From: Ructibacterium gallinarum
GTDB lineage: Bacteria > Bacillota > Clostridia > Monoglobales > Monoglobaceae
Length of the DNA: 64,000 bases
Direction of reading: 5' to 3'
Assembly (NCBI RefSeq): GCF_014982785.1
Contig: NZ_JADCKB010000010.1
Location: 39,992 to 103,991, forward strand
Of this stretch, positions 28,346 to 36,178 are shown piece after piece. Each line of letters opens with the position of its first letter. Positions within the stretch are counted from its first letter, which is position 1. The position numbers and the translations under genes are program-made. The notes under the pieces were generated by a model. It was given only the letters and a program-made list of their open reading frames with translations, was not told the origin of the DNA and made no database searches.

Positions 28346-31300
28346 CTATCTTACCCAAAGCGGCGCCGAAATCGGTCTGATGTCCCTGCCGCCCGACCAA
28401 AACAGCACCTGAAACCGGGCATTTTCTAACGCACATTGCGCTGGGACGGTTAGTTCCAGCAGAAATGTTTGACTGGTGCCTGGTAAAACGGTTGTTTCTT
28501 CCCCGGTCTGTGCCGAAAGCAACATATCCTCTTCTGTCAGCGCCCCCAGTGCCATGACCGTCTGATCCTCTGTCGTGCGGTTATGATATATCACGCTGAC
28601 CCGGAAGGTCTGTCCCGGCTGCAAACTGCCGATTTCCACCGGCCTGCCTTCCTCGTCCATAATCTCTATGGTATTGGCCGTGACAATCAGATTGTCCATA
28701 TAAAATCCGCCGATTTGCTCTCCGATGCCACAGCTATAGTTGTCGATATAGGAAACCCTGGTTCGGGCAGGGATCTCGTTCAGCACGATCTCCTCTCCCT
28801 GCTCGCCAGCAATGGTAGCCCGGCGAAAGGTCAGCAAAACACCGTCTGCATACACCTTAAAATAATTTTCCTTGATGTGATATTCCACTTTGATATGGTA
28901 GATTTTGTCCGGATCAAACACAAAATCATCAAAGGCGCCCTTGTGGTTCCAGACCGGACCGTTATAGGTCCAAAGCTTGCTGCTGTTTGCGTACACCTGC
29001 ACAGCAACGGTGCTTCCGGCTTTCAGCACAATCAGATTTTTCCAGCCGGTATCGGGAATCTGAAAGTCCCCTTCCGCAATCACCACATCCTGAAGCGGAA
29101 TCAGCTTTTTGCTGACCTCCGCACAGGGCACGGTATCCGCTTTTTTCTTATCCACCGTCAAATAAAACCGGCGGCCGTTTTCGTCCTCCACCACATCCGC
29201 AAAGCAATCCTCCGGCGGGTCGGTGGTGACCTGCCAGTCGTTCTGATACATCAGCGGGCCGGGGAGATAACTTTCAAAATTATCCGCGATCTCCGCCACG
29301 GCCTTTGCTTCCGGCGGTGCAGGGAGGGTAACGGCTATTGCCTGGCTGTATGTCCCGACGCCGTTTTCCGTTCCCGCCGCTACCTTATAATAATACGTCT
29401 GCTCCGGCGTTAAAGAGCGGTGCATATACGTATTGTCCGCTCCGTCAAAGCCGGGCACCGGGAGATAGGCCCCGTCCTCCTGGGTGGAATAGACAAGATA
29501 ATATTTTTCCGCATCACTTTCTCTGTCCCAGCGCACCTGTACCGCAGTGGGCGATAATGCCTGGGCGGACAGTCCCTTTGGCGGATCGGGCGGGTTTTGC
29601 GCCGCCTCCCTGCTCAGCACAAGGTGAAAGGTTTTCCCCAAAGCTTCTGCGGTGTCCACCGCAATGGTTGTTTTGCCGCCTTCCTGCATGACGCAGACAC
29701 CGGGATCCGCCTGCAATACCCCCGCAAACACGCTGTCCAGTGTGAAACGGATAACACCGCCGGTCTGCGCCGGGTCGCTGACGGACAGCCGCAGAAGCAA
29801 TCCCTCCTCCTGCATCATGACCATGGAGGGGTCATGGCAGGTCAAATTGTCTATCTGCTGGTCGCCGCTCCATATGACAGACGCAAGAATGCCGCTTTCC
29901 TTATCCCGCACGGTCTGCTGATATGCGCTGTTTTCCAGAATTTCAAAATCCGGATCCTGGGCATAGGCCGCTGTTTCTGCCGCAGTCTTTCCGGGCAGAA
30001 TGGCATAGGCATACCCTGCGCCGTCCGGCTGGGCGCCGTGCTCGAAAGCCAGAGAGGCATAATGCCTTGTTTCCTTAATATCCCCATTGCCGGACTGAAT
30101 GGTCTTCCAGGAATCCGTCCTGGTTTCCTTCCTGGCGGTCAGCGTTCCGCCCTGAGGAAAATAATACCCAATATCTGTGCTGTGGGTCACCGCCGTATCG
30201 GCACTGTTTCCCTGCAAATGCGCCCAGGATGGATCGTTATAGGTCTGGCTCCAGCCGGCGCTCTGGCCTGCCGTCTGTCCGTCAACGGTCAGGGTTTTGG
30301 CAAGGGAATCCACCTTGCGGTTTTCTACAATGGTTTCTGTCTCGCCGCCTTTTTCCGAAGAAATATCCGCACCCAGACAGAGTATCTCATCATCAAACAT
30401 AAAATAGGCCTTTTTGGCCCGCAGGTCATAGGCCGCACCGGAATCGGACTGGTACTGCATGGCATTGACGCCGTACATGCCGTCAAATTCTACGCCGCCG
30501 GCATAGGGTGCGCCAAAAAGGGCGCTGTCTGCCTGAGTATTTTTGACCACCGTGGTCCCTGCCAGCCGGTATCGGTCCACCGTTGGCCAATAGGCGTCGT
30601 TATACGCCTCTAAGTCATCATTATAAAGATAGGTCGCCCCGTCCGCCGTATGCCAGCCCTGCAGGTTTGCCCCGTTAATGCTTTCATAGTTGCGGATCCG
30701 GTCAGAAAACATACTTACGCCAAAGGCGTATCCGTCCCGATAGACCACTCCTCGGTCCATGGCGCCAAAATTTTGATACAGATTGGGCGTCTCTCTCCAC
30801 TGTACCGAATCATCATTTAAAATTTCATACAGGCAGTTGACGGTATAGACAGAGCTCATGCTGTCATAGGGTTTCACCACCGTATTGTTCTCGCACATTC
30901 TTTTGACCATGGCCTTATAATTTGCCGCATCCTCTGCCGGCGCAAACTGCACAAGAATTACCAGGCTTTCCAAAAGCCCATAGCCGGTATTGCTTCTGCC
31001 GGTAATGTCCCTGCCCCGCACGCCGTCCATCATTCTTCCTTCGTACTGCAGCGGCTCGAAGGATTGGTACACCCAGTCATAAATATGGCTCCAGTTTGGA
31101 TTGCCGCTGGCAAAAGAACTGTTGCCCACCAGCAAACCAATATCGGCAACGCTGGCAAGGGCTGAGGTTCCGTAACCGCCGTTATACGGATATTGATGAT
31201 GCTGGATAAACGACCCGTCTTCATAAAAACCGTCATCAGAGACAGAGTATGTAAGCTCTGTATCCATGGCCTTGACCCCTGCTTCCACCAATGCGGTGTC

Positions 31301-32011
31301 TTTGTCCAATATGCCCGCAATGATATAGGCGGCGCAGTTGTTCAGCCTGTTCGCCCCGGTTGCCGCAGATCCGATCTCCGGCACCTGTTTTTTGAGCGCC
31401 TCGATCAGCCCGTGCCGCATTTCTTCCGGCACTTCATCGTACATCAAGGTCAGGGTGTTCACCAGAGTTTTGGGCGCACGAATTTCCCATTCATACCAGT
31501 TTTCGCTGGGATTGGCGGGACTCAGGTTCCGGTTGGTGCGGGGAATGTCCTTGTTGTATTTGTATTTCCACATAAAGGCAAGGGAATCCAGGATTTTTTG
31601 CTTCAGCTCCGGATCCCCCTGCAAAGCACTGCCCTTGACCCGATACGCCATGGCCATTTTCTCGATCTGCTCCAGCGTCTTGGAGGTTCCCCGGGCAATG
31701 CGGGTGTATTCGTCATATGCGTCTCCCATACTTAAATCCGTTCCGTTCCACAGCCTGTCGCTGTTTTGGGAAAGATTTTCGGTCAGCAGACTGTCGGCAA
31801 TCTGTTTGCCGTCCTTTTCAATATCCGCCACCTTAGCGGTTATGGCATCCCCGCTTTCTTCATAATCACCGCCTGTCAGCCGCTCCAGCCAGCATTGGCG
31901 GAGGGTATCCAGTTCATCCGCAGCCGCAGCAGGTCTTGCCGCCGGAAAAATACCCAGAAAAACCACTGCCGCCAAGATCGCCGCCCATATTCTTTTTCTT
32001 TGCGAAACCAC
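28346..32011 (-). CDS. Secreted polysaccharide lyase family 8 protein
   Basis: Extracellular lyase of 1221 residues. Signal peptide about 1-33 (PAARPAAAAD). The N-terminal alpha/alpha toroid carries the PL8 catalytic blocks: NWYEWEIRAPKTLVNTL near residue 170 (catalytic Asn region) and DGSFIQHHQYPYNGGYG near 265-281 (catalytic His and Tyr). A PL8 super-sandwich follows to about 770, then a fibronectin-III domain (about 804-890), a LamG-like region (907-1107) and a C-terminal beta domain. PL8 includes hyaluronate, chondroitin and xanthan lyases; all cleave next to a uronic acid and leave an unsaturated uronyl end, the substrate of the neighbouring GH88. No SLH or sortase anchor is present. GTG 32011 is the best start, 7 bases after GGAGG; a TTG at 32014 is too close. 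Co-transcribed with GH88. Confidence 0.9.
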   Translation of the reverse strand: MVSQRKRIWAAILAAVVFLGIFPAARPAAAADELDTLRQCWLERLTGGDYEESGDAITAKVADIEKDGKQIADSLLTENLSQNSDRLWNGTDLSMGDAYDEYTRIARGTSKTLEQIEKMAMAYRVKGSALQGDPELKQKILDSLAFMWKYKYNKDIPRTNRNLSPANPSENWYEWEIRAPKTLVNTLTLMYDEVPEEMRHGLIEALKKQVPEIGSAATGANRLNNCAAYIIAGILDKDTALVEAGVKAMDTELTYSVSDDGFYEDGSFIQHHQYPYNGGYGTSALASVADIGLLVGNSSFASGNPNWSHIYDWVYQSFEPLQYEGRMMDGVRGRDITGRSNTGYGLLESLVILVQFAPAEDAANYKAMVKRMCENNTVVKPYDSMSSVYTVNCLYEILNDDSVQWRETPNLYQNFGAMDRGVVYRDGYAFGVSMFSDRIRNYESINGANLQGWHTADGATYLYNDDLEAYNDAYWPTVDRYRLAGTTVVKNTQADSALFGAPYAGGVEFDGMYGVNAMQYQSDSGAAYDLRAKKAYFMFDDEILCLGADISSEKGGETETIVENRKVDSLAKTLTVDGQTAGQSAGWSQTYNDPSWAHLQGNSADTAVTHSTDIGYYFPQGGTLTARKETRTDSWKTIQSGNGDIKETRHYASLAFEHGAQPDGAGYAYAILPGKTAAETAAYAQDPDFEILENSAYQQTVRDKESGILASVIWSGDQQIDNLTCHDPSMVMMQEEGLLLRLSVSDPAQTGGVIRFTLDSVFAGVLQADPGVCVMQEGGKTTIAVDTAEALGKTFHLVLSREAAQNPPDPPKGLSAQALSPTAVQVRWDRESDAEKYYLVYSTQEDGAYLPVPGFDGADNTYMHRSLTPEQTYYYKVAAGTENGVGTYSQAIAVTLPAPPEAKAVAEIADNFESYLPGPLMYQNDWQVTTDPPEDCFADVVEDENGRRFYLTVDKKKADTVPCAEVSKKLIPLQDVVIAEGDFQIPDTGWKNLIVLKAGSTVAVQVYANSSKLWTYNGPVWNHKGAFDDFVFDPDKIYHIKVEYHIKENYFKVYADGVLLTFRRATIAGEQGEEIVLNEIPARTRVSYIDNYSCGIGEQIGGFYMDNLIVTANTIEIMDEEGRPVEIGSLQPGQTFRVSVIYHNRTTEDQTVMALGALTEEDMLLSAQTGEETTVLPGTSQTFLLELTVPAQCALENARFQVLFWSGGRDIRPISAPLWVR

Positions 32012-32051
32012 CAAACCGCCTCCTGCATCTTTATTTTTAAAACGCCGTCTT

Positions 32052-33236
32052 TTACCAGAACCGGCAGTAATTGCCGTGCAGCCGCCAAAGCGCCTCTATG
32101 TAAAAATAATCGCCCCAGATGGTGGGCTGATTCCAGCCCTTGGACGCCTGATAAACGCCCGCCTCCAGCAGACCCATGTTATCCTGCCCTTCTTTGGTTC
32201 GGTAGTTTGCGGACAGGGAATCTAAAATTTTGAAAGCTGCCCTTTGGTAGATCTCCTTATCCGGGTCGGTGATGGGTAGTTGTTTTGCCAGCTCCAAAAG
32301 CCCGCATACCGCAATGGCGGCAGCGGAGGTATCCCGCTGCGCATCATCTTCGGTATAATAAAAATCCCAGTTGGGCACGTCATCCGAGCACAAATGATTC
32401 AAAAAGTAATTGCTCACCGCCTTGGCCGCATCCAGAAAAGCAGGATCCTTGGTATAGCTGTAAGCCAGGGGGAATCCATACACCGCCCAGGCCTGTCCCC
32501 GGCTCCAAACGCCGTCCTCGCCGCCTTTGCCCTGAGACTGGAAGGGGTCTGGGACAATGGTCCCATGGATCACATCCGCCACCCCGGTATGCACCACTGC
32601 GCCGTTTGGGCGGATGATCGAGTTTACGGTATTTTTGGCGTGGCAGTATGCCGCATCAAACAGCGTTTTGTCCCCGGTCTGCTCTGCCGCCCAAAACAGC
32701 AGCGGTATATTGAGCATGCAGTCCACAATAAAAACGCCGGTGAACCGGTCGGTTAAGTCCTCCAGATTGCCGCCTCTTTGAAAAATGCCCGGCACCTTGC
32801 GGTACATTTTCATCAGCCGGTACGCCGCCCGGATACCCAGCTGCCGTGCCTCTTCACTGCCGGTCATCTTATAGTCCGCCACGCAGGACAGGATATACAA
32901 AAAACCGATGTCGTGATGCTGCAATACATAATCCTTCTCCAGACGTTCCCGAAACAGATCGGTCTGCAGTTTGCCGGCATGGTAAAACACAGCGTCCCTG
33001 GCCGTCCCATAAGCCGCCCAAAGCATGCCCGGCCAAAACCCGGTTGTCCACGCCCGGTTATCCACCACCTGATACCTTCCCTCCGGTGCCGTCTCCGACG
33101 GGCAGGCATAGGCAAAGGTCCCCATGTTCTCTTTGATCTTTCCGATGCAGTATCTTAACGATGCTTCTGACAGCCCTTTATCCGCCTGATACGGCTGCCG
33201 CCATTTTTCTTTGAGTTCCTGCAAAACGATCTTCAT
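32052..33236 (-). CDS. Unsaturated uronyl hydrolase, GH88
   Basis: Cytoplasmic enzyme of 394 residues that hydrates and removes the 4,5-unsaturated uronic acid left on oligosaccharides by polysaccharide lyases. Visible features: WTTGFWPGMLWAAY near residues 63-76, HHDIGF with Asp109, and VFIVDCMLNIPLL with Asp172. These two Asp residues are spaced as in characterised GH88 enzymes (61 apart there, 63 here). GEDGVWSRGQAWAVYGF is the third family block. No signal peptide is present. The ATG at 33236 follows AGGAAGAAAG. It is the first gene of the unit with PL8 (40-base gap), under the promoter at 33276-33304. GH88 rather than GH105 suggests a glucuronyl-type lyase product, though galacturonyl cannot be excluded. 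Confidence 0.92.
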   Translation of the reverse strand: MKIVLQELKEKWRQPYQADKGLSEASLRYCIGKIKENMGTFAYACPSETAPEGRYQVVDNRAWTTGFWPGMLWAAYGTARDAVFYHAGKLQTDLFRERLEKDYVLQHHDIGFLYILSCVADYKMTGSEEARQLGIRAAYRLMKMYRKVPGIFQRGGNLEDLTDRFTGVFIVDCMLNIPLLFWAAEQTGDKTLFDAAYCHAKNTVNSIIRPNGAVVHTGVADVIHGTIVPDPFQSQGKGGEDGVWSRGQAWAVYGFPLAYSYTKDPAFLDAAKAVSNYFLNHLCSDDVPNWDFYYTEDDAQRDTSAAAIAVCGLLELAKQLPITDPDKEIYQRAAFKILDSLSANYRTKEGQDNMGLLEAGVYQASKGWNQPTIWGDYFYIEALWRLHGNYCRFW

Positions 33237-33275
33237 TCTATCTTTCTTCCTTTCTGCGACATTTTGACTTTTACA

Positions 33276-33304
33276 ATTATATCGGCCTGTTTTATAAAAC
33301 GCAA
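33276..33304 (-). promoter_or_regulatory. Promoter of the GH88-PL8 unit
   Basis: On the minus strand: TTGCGT (33304-33299), 17-base spacer, perfect TATAAT (33281-33276). It has the same geometry as the CE12 promoter, with the shared element overlapping the -35. Confidence 0.8.
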
Positions 33305-33324
33305 TGCACCTTTATTCACGTTGT
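33301..33324 (-). promoter_or_regulatory. Candidate operator, copy 2 (GH88 promoter)
   Basis: 24-bp element, 21 of 24 identical to 28227-28250, with the invariant core AAAGGTGCATTGC abutting the -35 box. The flanking TTTTGTTTAAC further upstream also resembles the CE12 upstream region. Confidence 0.65.
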
Positions 33325-33422
33325 CTCTGTCTGTTAAACAAAATAAAAAAAGTATATAAAATTAACATTTGTGTATTTTCCCTTTTTTCGGCAGATAAAT
33401 GGAAAGGAAAAGCAGGCAATGA

Positions 33423-33453
33423 AAAAAATACCGCACGGCAAGAGCCGTGCGGT
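33423..33453 (-). terminator. Rho-independent terminator of the membrane AraC regulator
   Basis: Perfect stem ACCGCACGGC / GCCGTGCGGT with a 4-base loop (33430-33453), followed on the minus strand by ATTTTTTTC. Confidence 0.92.
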
Positions 33454-33459
33454 CAAAAA

Positions 33460-35823
33460 TCAACCTTCCCCGCCGTATTTATGCCGGTTTCTGTAGTCAA
33501 TCGGGGTCATAAAATAATATTTTTTGAAAATACGGATAAAACTGGACGCATTGGGATAGCCAACCATCTCAGAAATTTCGTTGACCTTTTTATTGGTACT
33601 GACCAAAAGTTCCGCCGCCTTTTTGATCCGAATCTCGATCAGATAATCGGTAAAGGTCTTTTGAGTGTACGCCTTGAAGATCTTGCTCAAATACGGAATA
33701 CTCAAACCAAAAGTATCAGCAAGCAGGTTGAGCGACATATTGTATTCCGCATAATTGCGGTCCACATATTTCACTATCTTATCAATCAGATCCTCTGAAC
33801 CGTGCACCTGCTTCTTTTCTGACATCTCCTGGATCATCTCATCCAAAAGCTGTTGGACAAAGTCCTCCATCTCTTCCACCGTGTCCAGCTGGTTGAGTGA
33901 CAGATGAATGCTTTGGTAGTGGCTGTTGCTCAGCTCGGTTTCCTGTCCGCTGTAGATCAGCATACAGCCCTGCACAATCCGCATACACACCTGCACAATG
34001 GCATCAGAGGGGAACTTTTCCGCCTTCATCGTTTGAAATACCTGGTCAAGCAAGCCGTGTATTTTTTCCTGATTCAAGGATTCAAAGGCCCGCAAAAGAG
34101 TTTCCACCTCAGGATCCGCCTTCTGCACATTTGCTTCGGTATGACTTTTGATATCCTCCACCGTAATGATACAGTTATTTCCCATAATGGGCTTATATTT
34201 CATCAAACTGTCCGCTTCTTTATAGGACTTGACAATATCCTGAAAATTCTGGTAATGATCACCCACTGCCACCGTAATGGTAATCCCATAACAGCGCTGC
34301 ATAAAACTATTCAAATATTCGGCAAGCTCCAGCGCCCGCAGGGTATTTCCCTGCACATTGCCGGTCTCAAAACTCAGTAAAACAAAGCACATCTGATTGG
34401 GAAGCTGGACCGCAAAGCCCTGCCCCTCCTGGTTGGCCAGTTCCTCCGCTTTGTTATACAGCCCCGCCATATACACGTCATAGGGCTCCCAATGGGATTT
34501 CACATCCAGAATATCCTTATCATCCAAATCAATCAGCATAACAATGTAATTTTCCGGATACAAATTCACCTTGATCATGCTCAGCTGGGTCTCAAACTTT
34601 TTATAGTCCGTGGCCCTGCCGGAAATCAGTTCCGTTACCAGCTGGTATTTGATGAACGGAATACTGCCGTTGATCTGTTTTCGCAGATCCTTTTGCTGTT
34701 CCATAGCGTACAAAAATACCCGGCCAAGCTCGTCAAAATCCCGCAGCCTTTTTTTGTCATCGCCGTTTTCTGCATTTTTTACCACAATGTGCATAAACCG
34801 ATCCACCGGTGCGTACATCCATTTACTGGAAAGCAAAAAGGTCAGAATCATAAACAAACTGACCGCAATTCCAAGAAAAATGTTATAGCCTCGAAATGCC
34901 CGCACCGTCCCCACCATATCCGTATACGGCATCACGGAAACCAGTTTCCAATCGGTAGAGGGAAGGGTCACATCCTGCATCAGCATATTCTGTCCGTCTT
35001 CCGCCGTAAAAAAGGTGCTGCTTCCCGTTTTTTCTGCCAGCAAATGAATTACGGTCTCTTCGTCATAGGTAAAATAATTTTGGCTGCGAAACAGCACCTT
35101 ATTGTCCAAATTGATAATCATAAAACTGGATTCCGTCCCGGTCAACGCCTCCTGCACGATCTGATTGAGCAGCATGGTGTTAATATTGACCACAAAATAT
35201 CCCTGTATCTTGTCCGGTGTAGTGATAAGGGGATAGGTCCGCACCAGAGAAACCACCTCTGCCCTGCTGGTTGGCTGGCTGGGATTTGTGACCATCCTCG
35301 CCGAAGTCCATACTTCCCGCTTTTTTTGCAATTGGTCTACCGACTCCATCCATTTGGTATCATAAAAAGTATCGATGCCGAAAACGCCAGATTCGGTCAC
35401 CACCGTTCTATTCTGGATGGAATACAGATACGCAGAATCGATATTTTTATCGCTCTCCGCCAAAAGGCCAATGGTGTCACTCAACTGCCGTATGGTGTTT
35501 TCATCTGCCGCCGCATTGCTGAAATACTGTTCTGTCTCCTGCCGATCCGCAGCCGCGGTAATCATCTTTTCTATATACTCAAGGCGCAGATCTATATTTT
35601 GCGACATCTGCGCAAGCAAACCTTTCTGGCTTTCCCGCACCTCCGCCGCAAAATTTTCTTCTTTTATATCAAATGAAAAAAAGATTATCGAAAAAATAAT
35701 AACCACAAGCAAAACTACATAAAAACCAAGAATCCATTTCTTTCTGACGTTCCAAGGGACTTTTCTCATCTTTGCATCTTTTGATGCCGTTCTTTTTAAG
35801 TGCCGCTGTTTTAAAAGCTTCAT
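33460..35823 (-). CDS. Membrane-bound AraC-family regulator with extracellular sensor domain
   Basis: Regulator of 787 residues resembling the YesS type of Firmicutes. A cytoplasmic N-terminus (1-28) is followed by a transmembrane helix (about 30-51, WILGFYVVLLVVIIFSIIFF), an extracellular Cache-like sensor (about 55-308), a second helix (about 311-334), a HAMP-like linker, an intermediate GGDEF-like or linker domain (about 400-560), and the C-terminal AraC double helix-turn-helix (about 690-785; NLLADTFGLSIPYLSKIFK and EISEMVGYPNASSFIRIFK). It should sense an extracellular or envelope-bound sugar directly. The gene is divergent from the ABC transporter genes and next to GH88, and its own promoter carries a copy of the shared element, so autoregulation plus control of the polysaccharide units is inferred. 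Confidence 0.9.
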   Translation of the reverse strand: MKLLKQRHLKRTASKDAKMRKVPWNVRKKWILGFYVVLLVVIIFSIIFFSFDIKEENFAAEVRESQKGLLAQMSQNIDLRLEYIEKMITAAADRQETEQYFSNAAADENTIRQLSDTIGLLAESDKNIDSAYLYSIQNRTVVTESGVFGIDTFYDTKWMESVDQLQKKREVWTSARMVTNPSQPTSRAEVVSLVRTYPLITTPDKIQGYFVVNINTMLLNQIVQEALTGTESSFMIINLDNKVLFRSQNYFTYDEETVIHLLAEKTGSSTFFTAEDGQNMLMQDVTLPSTDWKLVSVMPYTDMVGTVRAFRGYNIFLGIAVSLFMILTFLLSSKWMYAPVDRFMHIVVKNAENGDDKKRLRDFDELGRVFLYAMEQQKDLRKQINGSIPFIKYQLVTELISGRATDYKKFETQLSMIKVNLYPENYIVMLIDLDDKDILDVKSHWEPYDVYMAGLYNKAEELANQEGQGFAVQLPNQMCFVLLSFETGNVQGNTLRALELAEYLNSFMQRCYGITITVAVGDHYQNFQDIVKSYKEADSLMKYKPIMGNNCIITVEDIKSHTEANVQKADPEVETLLRAFESLNQEKIHGLLDQVFQTMKAEKFPSDAIVQVCMRIVQGCMLIYSGQETELSNSHYQSIHLSLNQLDTVEEMEDFVQQLLDEMIQEMSEKKQVHGSEDLIDKIVKYVDRNYAEYNMSLNLLADTFGLSIPYLSKIFKAYTQKTFTDYLIEIRIKKAAELLVSTNKKVNEISEMVGYPNASSFIRIFKKYYFMTPIDYRNRHKYGGEG

Positions 35824-35863
35824 CCCATCGCCCTTTCCTCATAGGTATCGTTTTCTTCTATAT

Positions 35864-35892
35864 ATTATGCCATAAAATGCAAAAAAAAGCGA
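35864..35892 (-). promoter_or_regulatory. Promoter of the membrane AraC regulator
   Basis: On the minus strand: TCGCTT (35892-35887), 17-base spacer, CATAAT (35869-35864). The -35 is weak, as expected for an activated promoter, and is in register with copy 3 of the shared element. Confidence 0.55.
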
Positions 35893-35912
35893 TATGCCTT
35901 TGTTATTCTGGA
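35889..35912 (-). promoter_or_regulatory. Candidate operator, copy 3 (weaker)
   Basis: Matches copy 1 at 16 of 24 positions, including an unbroken TAACAAAGG on the minus strand, at the same distance from the -10 box as the other copies. It could reflect autoregulation of the adjacent gene. Confidence 0.45.
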
Positions 35913-36178
35913 TATACTTTTTTTATCTTTCTTATGATTGAAGCATGATTTTATCAAAAGTAAATTGATTTTTTCAAAAATTTATATAAAATATACTTAT
36001 CAGCCGAAGATCGGAAGGGAATTTTCTTTTTGTGCCCCTAACGCTTTTTTGACTGATCCCTGCGAAACAGAAAATGGATTGACAGGAAGCGGCGCTCCTG
36101 TCCGGTGACCATTTCGAGTCGCCGGCATTTCTTTTGCGCCCCCTGTGCGTTTTTATTTTAATTTCAGGAGGAATGATT
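35893..36178 (+). promoter_or_regulatory. Divergent regulatory region and structured leader of the ABC transporter operon
   Basis: The 355-base gap between the regulator and the binding-protein gene. On the plus strand TTGATT at 35965-35970 precedes an A/T-rich stretch with weak -10 candidates (TAAAAT at 35987-35992, 16-base spacer). Downstream, two adjacent hairpins occur: GACAGGA/TCCTGTC (36081-36102) and CCGGTGAC/GTCGCCGG (36102-36125, one G-U). They share one base, so they stack or compete. No known riboswitch class is recognised. AGGAGG at 36166-36171 is the ribosome binding site. Confidence 0.5.
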
